In this document: one piece after another, positions 8,525 through 16,168 of the stretch
Numbering within the stretch: the first letter of the stretch is position 1
Layout of the letters: every line of letters starts with the position of its first letter
Assembly: GCA_009774245.1 (NCBI GenBank)
Contig: VSNM01000021.1
Coordinates: 40,177-74,194 of the forward strand
DNA length: 34,018 nt
DNA from: Lachnospiraceae bacterium
GTDB taxonomy: Bacteria > Bacillota > Clostridia > Lachnospirales > Lachnospiraceae
Reading direction: 5' to 3'
Program-made: the position numbers and the translations under genes
The notes under the pieces: model-generated
Told to the model about the DNA's origin: nothing
Database searches by the model: none
What the model saw: the letters and a program-made list of their open reading frames with translations, nothing else

Positions 8525-8956
8525 TTACCAGTTTCCATTTTCTGGCATCTCTTTCGGGGTAATCCAGTCAATCTGCCCTGTCCGCCTGCCTGTTTTCACA
8601 TACTCCCCTATTCCCTTCCAGGCCAGCTCCAATGGCAGGAACAGACCTGCCGAGGCATAGACTTCCTCCACAGTCTCTATCGTTTCTTCCAGATTTTCCC
8701 TGTCATATACGGACAGCCAGTCCTCACCATTCAGATTGTCAATAAAATGCAGATATATCCTTTCCAGTTCGATGCTTGGTTCAATCATCAGCGTTGACTG
8801 GAGCTGGTTGTTCTCGAAAATCTGAATATCGCCCTCCCCGCTCCCATCCTGCCAGTATTCTGTAAAATCATCGATCATTTCTGACCGGAGCTGCCCGAGA
8901 TCCCTCACTGTGATCTCCTCCGAGTCCTCCGGCGCATTGAACACGATTCGTTTCAT
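8525..8956 (-). CDS. Imm1-like protein (tentative immunity protein)
   Basis: The ~143-aa acidic protein has no signal peptide. Its end (LFLPLELAWKGIGEYVKTG, then IDW) follows the layout of the Imm1 immunity family, in which a helix before a TGxRP-type turn leads into a terminal xEW strand. The match is partial because the turn here is TGRRTGQ. Two adjacent ATGs (8959 and 8956) follow GGAG; the second has the better spacing of about 8 bases. A shifted gene remnant ends two bases upstream of the first ATG. With the 115-aa gene it forms a two-gene unit. Confidence 0.6.
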   Translation of the reverse strand: MKRIVFNAPEDSEEITVRDLGQLRSEMIDDFTEYWQDGSGEGDIQIFENNQLQSTLMIEPSIELERIYLHFIDNLNGEDWLSVYDRENLEETIETVEEVYASAGLFLPLELAWKGIGEYVKTGRRTGQIDWITPKEMPENGNW

Positions 8957-8960
8957 CATT

Positions 8961-9184
8961 TCATCTCCTATGATATGTTATCAGATCCAGTGTTTTCAAA
9001 TTTTGTTCCAAATATGAAAGCGTCCCTGGCAGCTCTGTGCAGACGTTTTCCTTCCAGATATTTAACATTGCCTGAACGCGCCCCTGCATATCCCCAATGC
9101 CAAAAATCTCTGACCAGATGCCTGGAACTGCATCCCGGACTTACCCGCTGATTTGCCTTTCTTGACGAAATCTTTTACAATCAT
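8961..9184 (-). pseudogene. frameshifted small-gene remnant
   Basis: A convincing start (ATG at 9184 with AGGAG nine bases upstream) opens MIVKDFVKKGKSAGKS. That frame then ends after 40 codons, while a second frame continues from about 9137 as RDAVPGIWSEIFGIGDMQGR and runs another ~40 residues to a TGA at 8961. Joining the two gives a ~73-aa protein; a one-base slip near 9135-9140 would explain it. The family is not recognised. It could be the tail of an eroded toxin or a small immunity gene. The rest of 9185-9395 is AT-rich and holds no gene I can support. Confidence 0.4.
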
Positions 9185-9395
9185 GTACACCAGCTCCTAA
9201 TCCCCGCTTACCATATAGTATGGATACATTCTGCCCTATATCTTAATGCATCGCCCTACCATCACAAATTCTATACAGTTTCATCATATCATATAAACTT
9301 CCAACAATAAATACTATATTTGACGAATTTTATAATCATAAGTTTAGTTTGTTATTTTCCTTATTTCTTTCATATATAAATAACAAAGACGATAC

Positions 9396-9995
9396 TTATT
9401 TAGCAGCGTCTTTGTTCAACCTATCATATAATACTTCTTCTACATTATCAATTAACCTTATTTTTGACTTATATAACCAATACACTCCTATTCCCTGATA
9501 TTCATTTTGTGGTTCTATAAAGAATGAACATATACAGTAATCTCCTCCTTGTTTTCTCTTTCGCATAAAAATATATGCTGTTTTATGTTCAACCACACTT
9601 TTAATTAAATAATCCGCATCGATGCTTGAATATTTGTTCATATATTTTACATATTTACAAATTATGTTTTTATTATCTAAAAATTTCTCTATTGATTTTA
9701 TACCAGATATTCTACTTTTTACATTCGCATAACTATCTTGTACTTTAGTATAATTTACACTTCCAGACAGATATTTATCATTTATCTTTTCATTCTTTAT
9801 CTTTTCAAATAATATTTTTGGTGTCCTGGGAATATCAATGTCATTCAAATAATGCAATCCAGACATGTGCCGAAAATCTTTTTCTTCAAAACTCAGTTCC
9901 AGGCCATATGCAACCTTTTTATGAGACACCACAAAATTATATTTATATTGCATTATTTTTTGAAATGCCTCTAATGCATCTTGAATATCACCCAT
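9396..9995 (-). CDS. PBECR4-like nuclease-family protein
   Basis: The 199-aa basic protein matches my memory of the PBECR4 family (phage Barnase-EndoU-ColicinE5/D-RelE-like nucleases): strands ending LELSFEEKDFRHMSGLHYL, then DIDIPRTPKILFEKI, a Lys-rich middle, and C-terminal strands YIFMRKRKQGGDYCICSFF. These small RNase-fold proteins occur in phage and accessory regions of Firmicutes; activity of this copy is not shown. ATG at 9995 follows AAGGAG. The gene is very AT-rich. Its only visible upstream promoter is the one at 10222-10250, and an intrinsic terminator lies just before its ribosome site, so expression may depend on readthrough of that terminator. Confidence 0.6.
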   Translation of the reverse strand: MGDIQDALEAFQKIMQYKYNFVVSHKKVAYGLELSFEEKDFRHMSGLHYLNDIDIPRTPKILFEKIKNEKINDKYLSGSVNYTKVQDSYANVKSRISGIKSIEKFLDNKNIICKYVKYMNKYSSIDADYLIKSVVEHKTAYIFMRKRKQGGDYCICSFFIEPQNEYQGIGVYWLYKSKIRLIDNVEEVLYDRLNKDAAK

Positions 9996-10016
9996 TGTAA
10001 TCTCCTTTGTACATAC

Positions 10017-10047
10017 AAAAAAAGAAGAGCTACATATCAGCTCTTCT
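10017..10047 (-). terminator. strong intrinsic terminator just upstream of the PBECR4-like gene
   Basis: On the minus strand AGAAGAGCT (10047-10039) pairs perfectly with AGCTCTTCT (10031-10023) around a 7-base loop, followed by a TTTTTTT run to 10017. It ends about 13 bases before the AAGGAG of the PBECR4-like gene. It therefore closes the upstream RNA and can also cut off the downstream gene. Confidence 0.85.
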
Positions 10048-10215
10048 CTTTAAGGACTTTCTTTCGGCTGAACCTAGCTAGGCTATGGTAAATCCTCATA
10101 CCTTTGTAGACCTCCATGTGAACCAGTTCCTAGCCCGGCGCACATTTCAACAGCCAATCTTAGCAGTCATAATACGCTGCTTTATTTCGATTTATAGTAA
10201 CCCATTGGATTACTT
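10017..10215 (-). ncRNA. candidate structured RNA or attenuating leader, ~200 nt
   Basis: A consensus promoter (10222-10250) and a strong terminator define a transcript of about 200 nt with no plausible reading frame. Several local helices can be seen: GTAATCC with GGGTTAC over a 3-base loop (about 10195-10211), GCAG with CTGC (about 10162-10179), GGTA with TACC (about 10087-10102), and a longer-range GGCTAGG with CCTAGCT (about 10131-10137 with 10075-10081). It ends 22 bases before the PBECR4-like start codon. It may be an independent small RNA, perhaps one of the known clostridial structured RNAs such as raiA, or a cis-acting leader. I cannot assign an Rfam family from the sequence alone. 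Confidence 0.6.
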
Positions 10216-10221
10216 ACTTAT

Positions 10222-10250
10222 ACTATACGCGATTTTAGCCGAACATTCAA
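10222..10250 (-). promoter_or_regulatory. SigA-type promoter of the ~200-nt RNA
   Basis: On the minus strand TTGAAT (10250-10245) is 17 bases from TATAGT (10227-10222), giving a predicted start near 10215. No other promoter is evident for the RNA or the PBECR4-like gene. Bases 10251-10378 upstream are AT-rich with nothing else I can name. Confidence 0.75.
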
Positions 10251-10379
10251 CGAACAAATTGTGAACTTTTTTGCAAACTCCCTCATATATGAACGTTTTT
10301 TGCTGATTTTGTAAGCAGAATATCTCTTACATACTATACATCCAGCAGAAGTTGTGGAGTTTTTCAGCGTCCATAATGA

Positions 10380-10405
10380 TTGATAGAGCTGTAACCCTCT
10401 ATCAA
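10380..10405 (-). terminator. probable terminator hairpin after malL
   Basis: TTGATAGAG (10405-10397 on the minus strand) pairs perfectly with CTCTATCAA (10388-10380) over an 8-base loop, 24 bases after the malL stop. No long T-run follows, so termination may be partial. Confidence 0.5.
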
Positions 10406-10428
10406 CCTGAATTTTGCAAATAATTCTA

Positions 10429-12057
10429 TTACAGTTCCGCCATCAGTGCCTCATATGGTCTCAGTGTCGCCTGCAGCGCATTGATCTGAGGCGTCTGATA
10501 ATTGGACAGCAGTATTTTCCTGACTGCATATGGAAGAGTAACTGTCCTCTCGACATCATGAAAATTTCCAATCACGAGAAGTCTCTTTGCGCCCAATTCA
10601 CGCGTGTACGCGAATATATCTTCGTCTTCCTCCATAAAAGGCACATACGTACCATCCATGAAAACGTCCTTCCACGCATCACTTTTCCTGAGTGCAATCA
10701 GTTTTTTATAATAATGAAATACGGAATTGTCGTCCGCCAGCTCCGCCTTTGCATTGATCGTCCGATAATTGGGATTCACTTCAATCCATGGGGTTCCTGT
10801 CGTAAATCCGGCGTTGTCGGTATCATCCCACTGCATTGGCGTCCTCGCATTGTCACGTCCTGCGCCATTAATCGCTGCCATCAGTTCTTCATGGCTCCAC
10901 CCCTGCTGCCTGTACTCCTCATACATATTGAGGGATTCGATATCCCTGATCTGTGACACGTCCTCCAAGTGGATGTTGGTCATCCCCAGCTCTTCCCCCT
11001 CGTAGATATAGGGAGTACCCTGCATACCATGCAGAAAAGTTGCCAGCGCCTTGGCGGATTCCACCCTGTATCTGCCATCATCACCAAAATTGGAGACGAC
11101 GCGCGGCAGATCATGGTTATTCCAGAAAAGGCTGTTCCATCCTTTTCCCCAGAGTTCCTTCTGCCACCTCGAAAAAATCTTTTTCAGCTTTACAAAATCT
11201 TTCTTCCCCTGTTTCCACTTGCCATCCTCTGACCAGTTTGCACAGATATGCTCAAACTGGAATATCATGGAGAACTCGGAGCCGTCCGGATTGCTGTACA
11301 ATTTCGCATTATCCACATTTGCCCCCCATGTCTCTCCCACTGTCATGATATCATGGTGCTGAAATGTCTCCCTGCTCAGTTCCTGGATATACTCATGCAG
11401 CTTTGGCCCGTTTGTCGTGATCATCTGATCCGGCACCTTTCCGATCGTATCGATCACGTCCAGACGGAATCCGCCGATTCCCTTATCCAGCCACCAGTTG
11501 ATCATCTGATACATATCCCGCCGCATGTCCGCGTTTTCCCAGTTCAGATCAGGCTGTTTTCTGGAATAGAGATGCAGATAATAGGCGCCTGACTCCTCGT
11601 CCCATTCCCACGCGGAACCACCGAAAACGGAAGTCAGTTCGTTGGGGGGCTGGTTCCTGTCTCCTTCTCTCCATATATAATAGTCGCGGTATTTACTGTC
11701 CCTGCCTTTCCTCGCCTCCACAAACCAGGGATGCTCGTCTGAGGAATGATTGGCTACGAGGTCCATCACAATCCTGATTCCCCGCTTCCCCGCTTCCCGG
11801 ATAAGCGCCTCCATATCCTCCATTGTCCCAAATTCGTGGTAGATGGCGTAATAATCACTGATATCATAGCCATTATCATCCTGGGGCGACTCATATACTG
11901 GGGAGAGCCAGATGACATCGATCCCCAGTTCCGACAGATAATCCAGCCTGCTGATGATGCCGGAAATATCCCCAATCCCATCTCCGTTAGAATCCTGAAA
12001 GCTCCTCGGGTAAATCTGATACACAACTGCGTTTTTCCACCATTTCGTCTGTTTCAT
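10429..12057 (-). CDS. malL: GH13 oligo-1,6-glucosidase / alpha-glucosidase
   Basis: This cytosolic glycoside hydrolase of the GH13_31 type cleaves alpha-1,6 or alpha-1,4 bonds of short malto- or isomaltooligosaccharides. The ~542-aa length is normal for the family. Motifs in order: WWKNAVVYQIYPRSFQDSN at the N-terminus, VMDLVANHSSDEH (region I), GGFRLDVID with the nucleophile Asp near residue 199 (region II), VGETWG with the acid/base Glu (region III), and NNHDLPR (region IV). QIYPRSF and region V-like loops favour MalL over trehalose-6-phosphate hydrolase. ATG at 12057 is preferred, with a GTG one codon earlier; AAGGAA precedes both. It is monocistronic with its own promoter; no sugar transporter is adjacent. 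Confidence 0.93.
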   Translation of the reverse strand: MKQTKWWKNAVVYQIYPRSFQDSNGDGIGDISGIISRLDYLSELGIDVIWLSPVYESPQDDNGYDISDYYAIYHEFGTMEDMEALIREAGKRGIRIVMDLVANHSSDEHPWFVEARKGRDSKYRDYYIWREGDRNQPPNELTSVFGGSAWEWDEESGAYYLHLYSRKQPDLNWENADMRRDMYQMINWWLDKGIGGFRLDVIDTIGKVPDQMITTNGPKLHEYIQELSRETFQHHDIMTVGETWGANVDNAKLYSNPDGSEFSMIFQFEHICANWSEDGKWKQGKKDFVKLKKIFSRWQKELWGKGWNSLFWNNHDLPRVVSNFGDDGRYRVESAKALATFLHGMQGTPYIYEGEELGMTNIHLEDVSQIRDIESLNMYEEYRQQGWSHEELMAAINGAGRDNARTPMQWDDTDNAGFTTGTPWIEVNPNYRTINAKAELADDNSVFHYYKKLIALRKSDAWKDVFMDGTYVPFMEEDEDIFAYTRELGAKRLLVIGNFHDVERTVTLPYAVRKILLSNYQTPQINALQATLRPYEALMAEL

Positions 12058-12115
12058 CACTTTGTTTCCTTTCTCAAATCATGATCACTCCCTGTGCAGA
12101 CAGTGTTACAAGCAT

Positions 12116-12144
12116 ATTATACATCATTTTTCCCCTTCTGCCAA
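12116..12144 (-). promoter_or_regulatory. SigA-type promoter of malL
   Basis: On the minus strand TTGGCA (12144-12139) is 17 bases from TATAAT (12121-12116), giving a ~50-base leader before malL. I see no clear catabolite-response element around it. Confidence 0.75.
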
Positions 12145-12208
12145 ACAAAATTGGGACAACAAATTCATGTCAAATTTTAATAATGCAGAGACTCAGTTCT
12201 ATATCAGC

Positions 12209-12257
12209 AAAAAAAGTGCAGCGTCCTATCCAGTCTCTGGGACGCTACACCTTTTTC
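12209..12257. terminator. bidirectional intrinsic terminator
   Basis: A stem formed by 12216-12226 (GTGCAGCGTCC) and 12239-12250 (GGGACGCTACAC) has A-run 12209-12215 on one side and a T-rich run (12252-12256) on the other. On the minus strand it yields a hairpin followed by seven T, ending the 1273-aa gene about 60 bases after its stop. It can also stop plus-strand transcription. Confidence 0.85.
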
Positions 12258-12317
12258 TTTAAGTATAAATTTTTTGTGTGACTATTCTGTTGTTATTCCC
12301 CTGCTATCTGATATGTC

Positions 12318-15300
12318 CTATTGCGCGATTAATACCATTACATCTGTGATTTCTGCCATATTCATCATAACATTGCCTATTTCATTTACAACAGACACAT
12401 TCCCAAGTACATAAATGCCTGATAACTGATCATAGTAGAAGAGATATGCTACTGAACCTGTATATTCCGTACCGACGTTAATGTGCAGTCCAATATTATA
12501 CATCAGCTTTCTCTTCGATAACGCTTTTATCTGGAAAGTATCAAATCCTGGCGCAAAGTTTTCCAGTTTGGTTTTTTCCATGCTTAAATCAAGTTCTTCC
12601 GTAATCGGATTCATATCCGTGGACAAGGCATTGAAAGCAACTCCATTTCCAAGATGTATCATCAGATTTACACTTAGTTCATGATATTTGCGGAGCAGTT
12701 CTGTTGTCATTACCGCCTTTCCGTCGGCAAAGATAATGTCCACATAAGGAAATCCATTGTTCATCAACGTTTCCATATGGGAAATCTCCTGTGCGGCAGC
12801 TGCCCTATTAGCAACTGTATTTACGGATGATGAAGACAGTGAGCTGCTATTGCTTGAACTACTGCTGCTTGAACTGTTATTTTTTGAACTGCTGCTGTTT
12901 GACCTGCCATCATCAATATTATAGTTTTGCGCAGCACGCCTGAGTTCGTCACTTGATGTTCTAAACTCAATACCGATTGTATGCGTTCCTTCAGTTTTGT
13001 CCAATGACTCGCTTCTGATTGTAATTCTGGTGCTTCCTGATTCTGCATCGTAGTCCACACCTTGTACGAGTTCCTTACCATCGAGGAAGAGTTTTCTGAA
13101 CTCAGGAAAAACGCCTTCTGAGACAACCAGCCGATCTGTCGTAGCATTCTGGATACGTGTGGTAAGCATATATCCATTATCTGTTGCATTGTTTACGTTT
13201 TCATCCGTATTGTCGAGCACTGACAATGTAAATGTCGCATAGCTGTTTGAAAAACTACTGTTGCTGTTACTCATACAGACTCTGAACGTAAAGTCACCAG
13301 TCTCTGTCGGAACGCCATAGATCTCGCCGTTTGGTTTTAATACCATTCCTGCTGGAAGATTTCCGGAATCAAGTCTATAACTTATCTTATTCATGCTGTA
13401 TTTGTTGTTATTTTGAATCATCGTTCCATATGGAACATACTTGACCGCCTGTGGAATTTCCTTTGTCGTAATCGCAGGATTCCCAATTACACCGGTAAGG
13501 GTGAGTACCATAAGGGTTGTCTCGCCTGACTTAATTGTCAGTGTACCTGACACTTCACTACTCGAAATGCCATCCTTTGCCCTGATTCTGACCTTGGCCA
13601 TATTGGGCAGTTCGCCATATGGTTTTGTTTTATCTGTAGTACTAAAACCTGCCAACGCATTGTTGCCTGTGAGCGTCCAGTACGGATCAAGCTCAACTGT
13701 ATCAGAAGTCAGCTGACAGGACAAATTGATGATGGGCTCTGTTCCCATGTTCGTAAACAGGATATCATGCACATAGTCATGAATACTGTCAAGCATTACC
13801 TCTCTGGTTGAATATATTACGCCATCCCTGACTTCTGTCTTTGAGTCTCCGTCTTCAGTGCTGTTAATCCCTAACTTTCCTGCGCCATTTGACGCCTTTA
13901 CTACTGCAAGCCAGTAATTCTGCAATGCCTCTCCGCTCTCTGATCCGGCAGAATACTGTACGGGACCTTGAGAGAAATCATGATAATTCTTTCCGCTCTC
14001 CTCCGGTGTGCTTGAACCGGGAGCATACAGATGTACTCCCTGAACAGTATCAAATTCTGGTGCAAGATTTGATAAATCAACATCAGCGCCGACTAAAATA
14101 GTTTTATAGTTGAACTCCGCATAAGAGTCCTCTTTATTCTTCACTACATAAGCAGGAATATTATTCCCATCTTTATCTTTTAATCCTGTAAATGTTACTG
14201 CCGTACCATCAGATAAATAAGATTGGGAACCTGTATTCTTTGACTCTTCACCTGTTACTGTCTTGATGCAGCATTTATATATTTCCTGACCTGCATCATT
14301 ATCATTTCCAACAAAAATGGTGAAATAAACGCCGCCACTATAATCCGCACAATAACCATCCCCAAATAGTAATGCTTTGATATCTTCAACCCCTGCTGCT
14401 GTTGCTTCCGCTATTGACTGATATTTTCCCACAAATGCGGCTGTAACGGCTGATTTTACGGAAACTCCATCCCTTTTATAATCTAATCCTTGGTAATACA
14501 TACCATTAGCAGGATATTCCTTATATAGGGTTTTCGTATACGTCGTTTCCTCAAATGTACTAATACCGCTACTGCTTGACACAACATAATTCTTGATATT
14601 ATCAGTCGTCAATTCATACATTGAATAATTAACATATATCCCATTACTATAAGTACCTAAATACAACTGAAACGGCAGACATCCTACAACATTACCCTGG
14701 CTATCAAAGGATACCATGGTAATCCATTTGTATCTATATCTTTCAACTTCATATCCAGCATTAACTGCTGACATATCATTACAGAAAATCTTGTCAGTAA
14801 TTTCCGTTCCGCCCATGGCTGATGCCTCTGTATCGTGTTTGCCTTCATACACTTTGATACTGCTGTATTGCGGCGCAAAATTTTGTGTATTAACCGCAAT
14901 ACTTACATATGCTTTATTTCCATTTGCCAATCCATTTGATGGAACATCAAACCGCAATTCACGATCATCAATATTATAGTCATAATATTCATAATCACTC
15001 TCTACTTGAAGCTGGCTGCGATTTCCTTCTCCGTCCTGACTATAAACTGTCGGTATCAGCCATTTTTCAGATTCCGTTACTCTTACAGGCACTTGATACC
15101 GTATATTTTGAGCGTCAAGCTGGTCTGCCGTGCCTACAATCATCTCCCAAGTATTTGTACTTCCAGAATAAGTATAACGGCTTAAGTTAACCATCCTGTC
15201 AGATGTGCAAACACCGTAATCATCTTTCGGCGTCGTGTATCTATATTTAGATACTACCTGCTTACCATTTAATGCGTTCTCGCCCGTAAAAATTTTGTCT

Positions 15301-16139
15301 ACGCTTACCATTGTCAGATCCAATGGCGTATACCCTGTCAAATCTACCGTTCCTAATCTCTTTTCTTCTAAGGGCAGTAAGGATGTGGGGTTAATATTCT
15401 CTTCATTAATAAAGTATATGCAGAAAGTATAACCGCCTGCTTCTATCGTGCTGTCTACCGCCTCAAACTGGTAATTTCCTGTCTCACCATTATAAGTAAT
15501 CTGCACTTCGTATGGCAATACCGGATTCTCATCTGGGATTATAAGGATGTACGCTTCGTTTTCTTCATCCCAGAAATAGCATAATCCGCCTTCATAATCC
15601 TCATAATGAATGAATTGGAACTCCTGCCCGCCTGACGTAATGTCAAATTGCAGATCATCAGAATTTTCTGACGCTTCTGACGATGCTGTTTCTTCTAATG
15701 CGTCATCCGCTAAATCGTCTGAAGGCAATGCGTCTGCATCATCTGCCGGCTGTTCTGCCGTATCTGCATCATCTGATGGCTGATCATCTTTGTCTGCATC
15801 TGCATCATCTGCCGACTGTTCACCTTTGTCTGCATCTGCATCATCTACAGGCTGATCATCTGCATCTACATTATCTGTCGACTGATCATCTGCATCATCT
15901 GTTGGCTGTTTTGATGCTTCTACATCATCTGCTGATGGCTGTTCTGCATCATCTGTCGGTTGTTCTTCTTTGTCTGTTACTACATCTGATGCTTCTACAT
16001 CCGTACCATCTGCCGGCTGTACATCTTCCGCCGAAGATTCGACCGATCCTGTTCCTGCCTCTGTCGCATTCACAGGAATTGTGGAGCTGATCAGCAGTAC
16101 TGACATCAATACAGCTAACCAGCGTTTAATGGATTTCAT
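12318..16139 (-). CDS. large secreted protein with acidic repeats and an Ig-like domain
   Basis: The 1273-aa product has a Sec signal peptide (Lys/Arg start, hydrophobic LAVLMSVLLISSTI, likely cleavage after NATEA near residue 28). Residues ~38-152 are an Asp/Gln/Pro-rich imperfect repeat. A long beta-rich region follows, with a putative Ig-like domain (LDSGNLPAGMVLKPNGEIYG, about 930-950), a poly-Ser/Asn linker (about 1085-1115), and a C-terminal domain of ~150 residues. There is no LPxTG signal or terminal membrane segment, so it is probably released or held non-covalently. It is the last gene of the kinase operon, 30 bases after the kinase stop, with AAAGGAGG before ATG 16139. It carries its own Sec signal, so it is unlikely to be an ESX substrate; an outer partner of the kinase sensor domain or of the secretion machine is possible. 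Confidence 0.85.
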   Translation of the reverse strand: MKSIKRWLAVLMSVLLISSTIPVNATEAGTGSVESSAEDVQPADGTDVEASDVVTDKEEQPTDDAEQPSADDVEASKQPTDDADDQSTDNVDADDQPVDDADADKGEQSADDADADKDDQPSDDADTAEQPADDADALPSDDLADDALEETASSEASENSDDLQFDITSGGQEFQFIHYEDYEGGLCYFWDEENEAYILIIPDENPVLPYEVQITYNGETGNYQFEAVDSTIEAGGYTFCIYFINEENINPTSLLPLEEKRLGTVDLTGYTPLDLTMVSVDKIFTGENALNGKQVVSKYRYTTPKDDYGVCTSDRMVNLSRYTYSGSTNTWEMIVGTADQLDAQNIRYQVPVRVTESEKWLIPTVYSQDGEGNRSQLQVESDYEYYDYNIDDRELRFDVPSNGLANGNKAYVSIAVNTQNFAPQYSSIKVYEGKHDTEASAMGGTEITDKIFCNDMSAVNAGYEVERYRYKWITMVSFDSQGNVVGCLPFQLYLGTYSNGIYVNYSMYELTTDNIKNYVVSSSSGISTFEETTYTKTLYKEYPANGMYYQGLDYKRDGVSVKSAVTAAFVGKYQSIAEATAAGVEDIKALLFGDGYCADYSGGVYFTIFVGNDNDAGQEIYKCCIKTVTGEESKNTGSQSYLSDGTAVTFTGLKDKDGNNIPAYVVKNKEDSYAEFNYKTILVGADVDLSNLAPEFDTVQGVHLYAPGSSTPEESGKNYHDFSQGPVQYSAGSESGEALQNYWLAVVKASNGAGKLGINSTEDGDSKTEVRDGVIYSTREVMLDSIHDYVHDILFTNMGTEPIINLSCQLTSDTVELDPYWTLTGNNALAGFSTTDKTKPYGELPNMAKVRIRAKDGISSSEVSGTLTIKSGETTLMVLTLTGVIGNPAITTKEIPQAVKYVPYGTMIQNNNKYSMNKISYRLDSGNLPAGMVLKPNGEIYGVPTETGDFTFRVCMSNSNSSFSNSYATFTLSVLDNTDENVNNATDNGYMLTTRIQNATTDRLVVSEGVFPEFRKLFLDGKELVQGVDYDAESGSTRITIRSESLDKTEGTHTIGIEFRTSSDELRRAAQNYNIDDGRSNSSSSKNNSSSSSSSSNSSSLSSSSVNTVANRAAAAQEISHMETLMNNGFPYVDIIFADGKAVMTTELLRKYHELSVNLMIHLGNGVAFNALSTDMNPITEELDLSMEKTKLENFAPGFDTFQIKALSKRKLMYNIGLHINVGTEYTGSVAYLFYYDQLSGIYVLGNVSVVNEIGNVMMNMAEITDVMVLIAQ
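15683..16025 (-). repeat. degenerate acidic coding repeat
   Basis: This segment encodes imperfect units of the type QPxDDADxD, with the DNA word TCTGCATCATCTG recurring on the plus strand. Unit length varies (roughly 8-14 residues) and the order is scrambled, as expected from slippage and recombination in a secreted linker. It makes a spurious His/Leu-rich open frame on the opposite strand. Confidence 0.8.
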
Positions 16140-16168
16140 AAGTAAAATCCTCCTTTCATAAGATTAAA

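Noticed and set aside
10017..10215. Calling the RNA 6S RNA, tmRNA or a specific riboswitch
   Set aside because: No long rod-like closing stem, no tRNA-like end, and no riboswitch core that I can recognise; left unnamed.
15683..16025. CRISPR-like repetition
   Set aside because: Unit lengths vary, repeats are degenerate at codon level and there are no unique spacers; it is a coding repeat within one frame.
15683..16090. 135-aa plus-strand open frame rich in Leu and His
   Set aside because: It is the antisense shadow of the Asp-rich coding repeat of the secreted protein; it has no ribosome site, and its composition follows from the repeat on the other strand.
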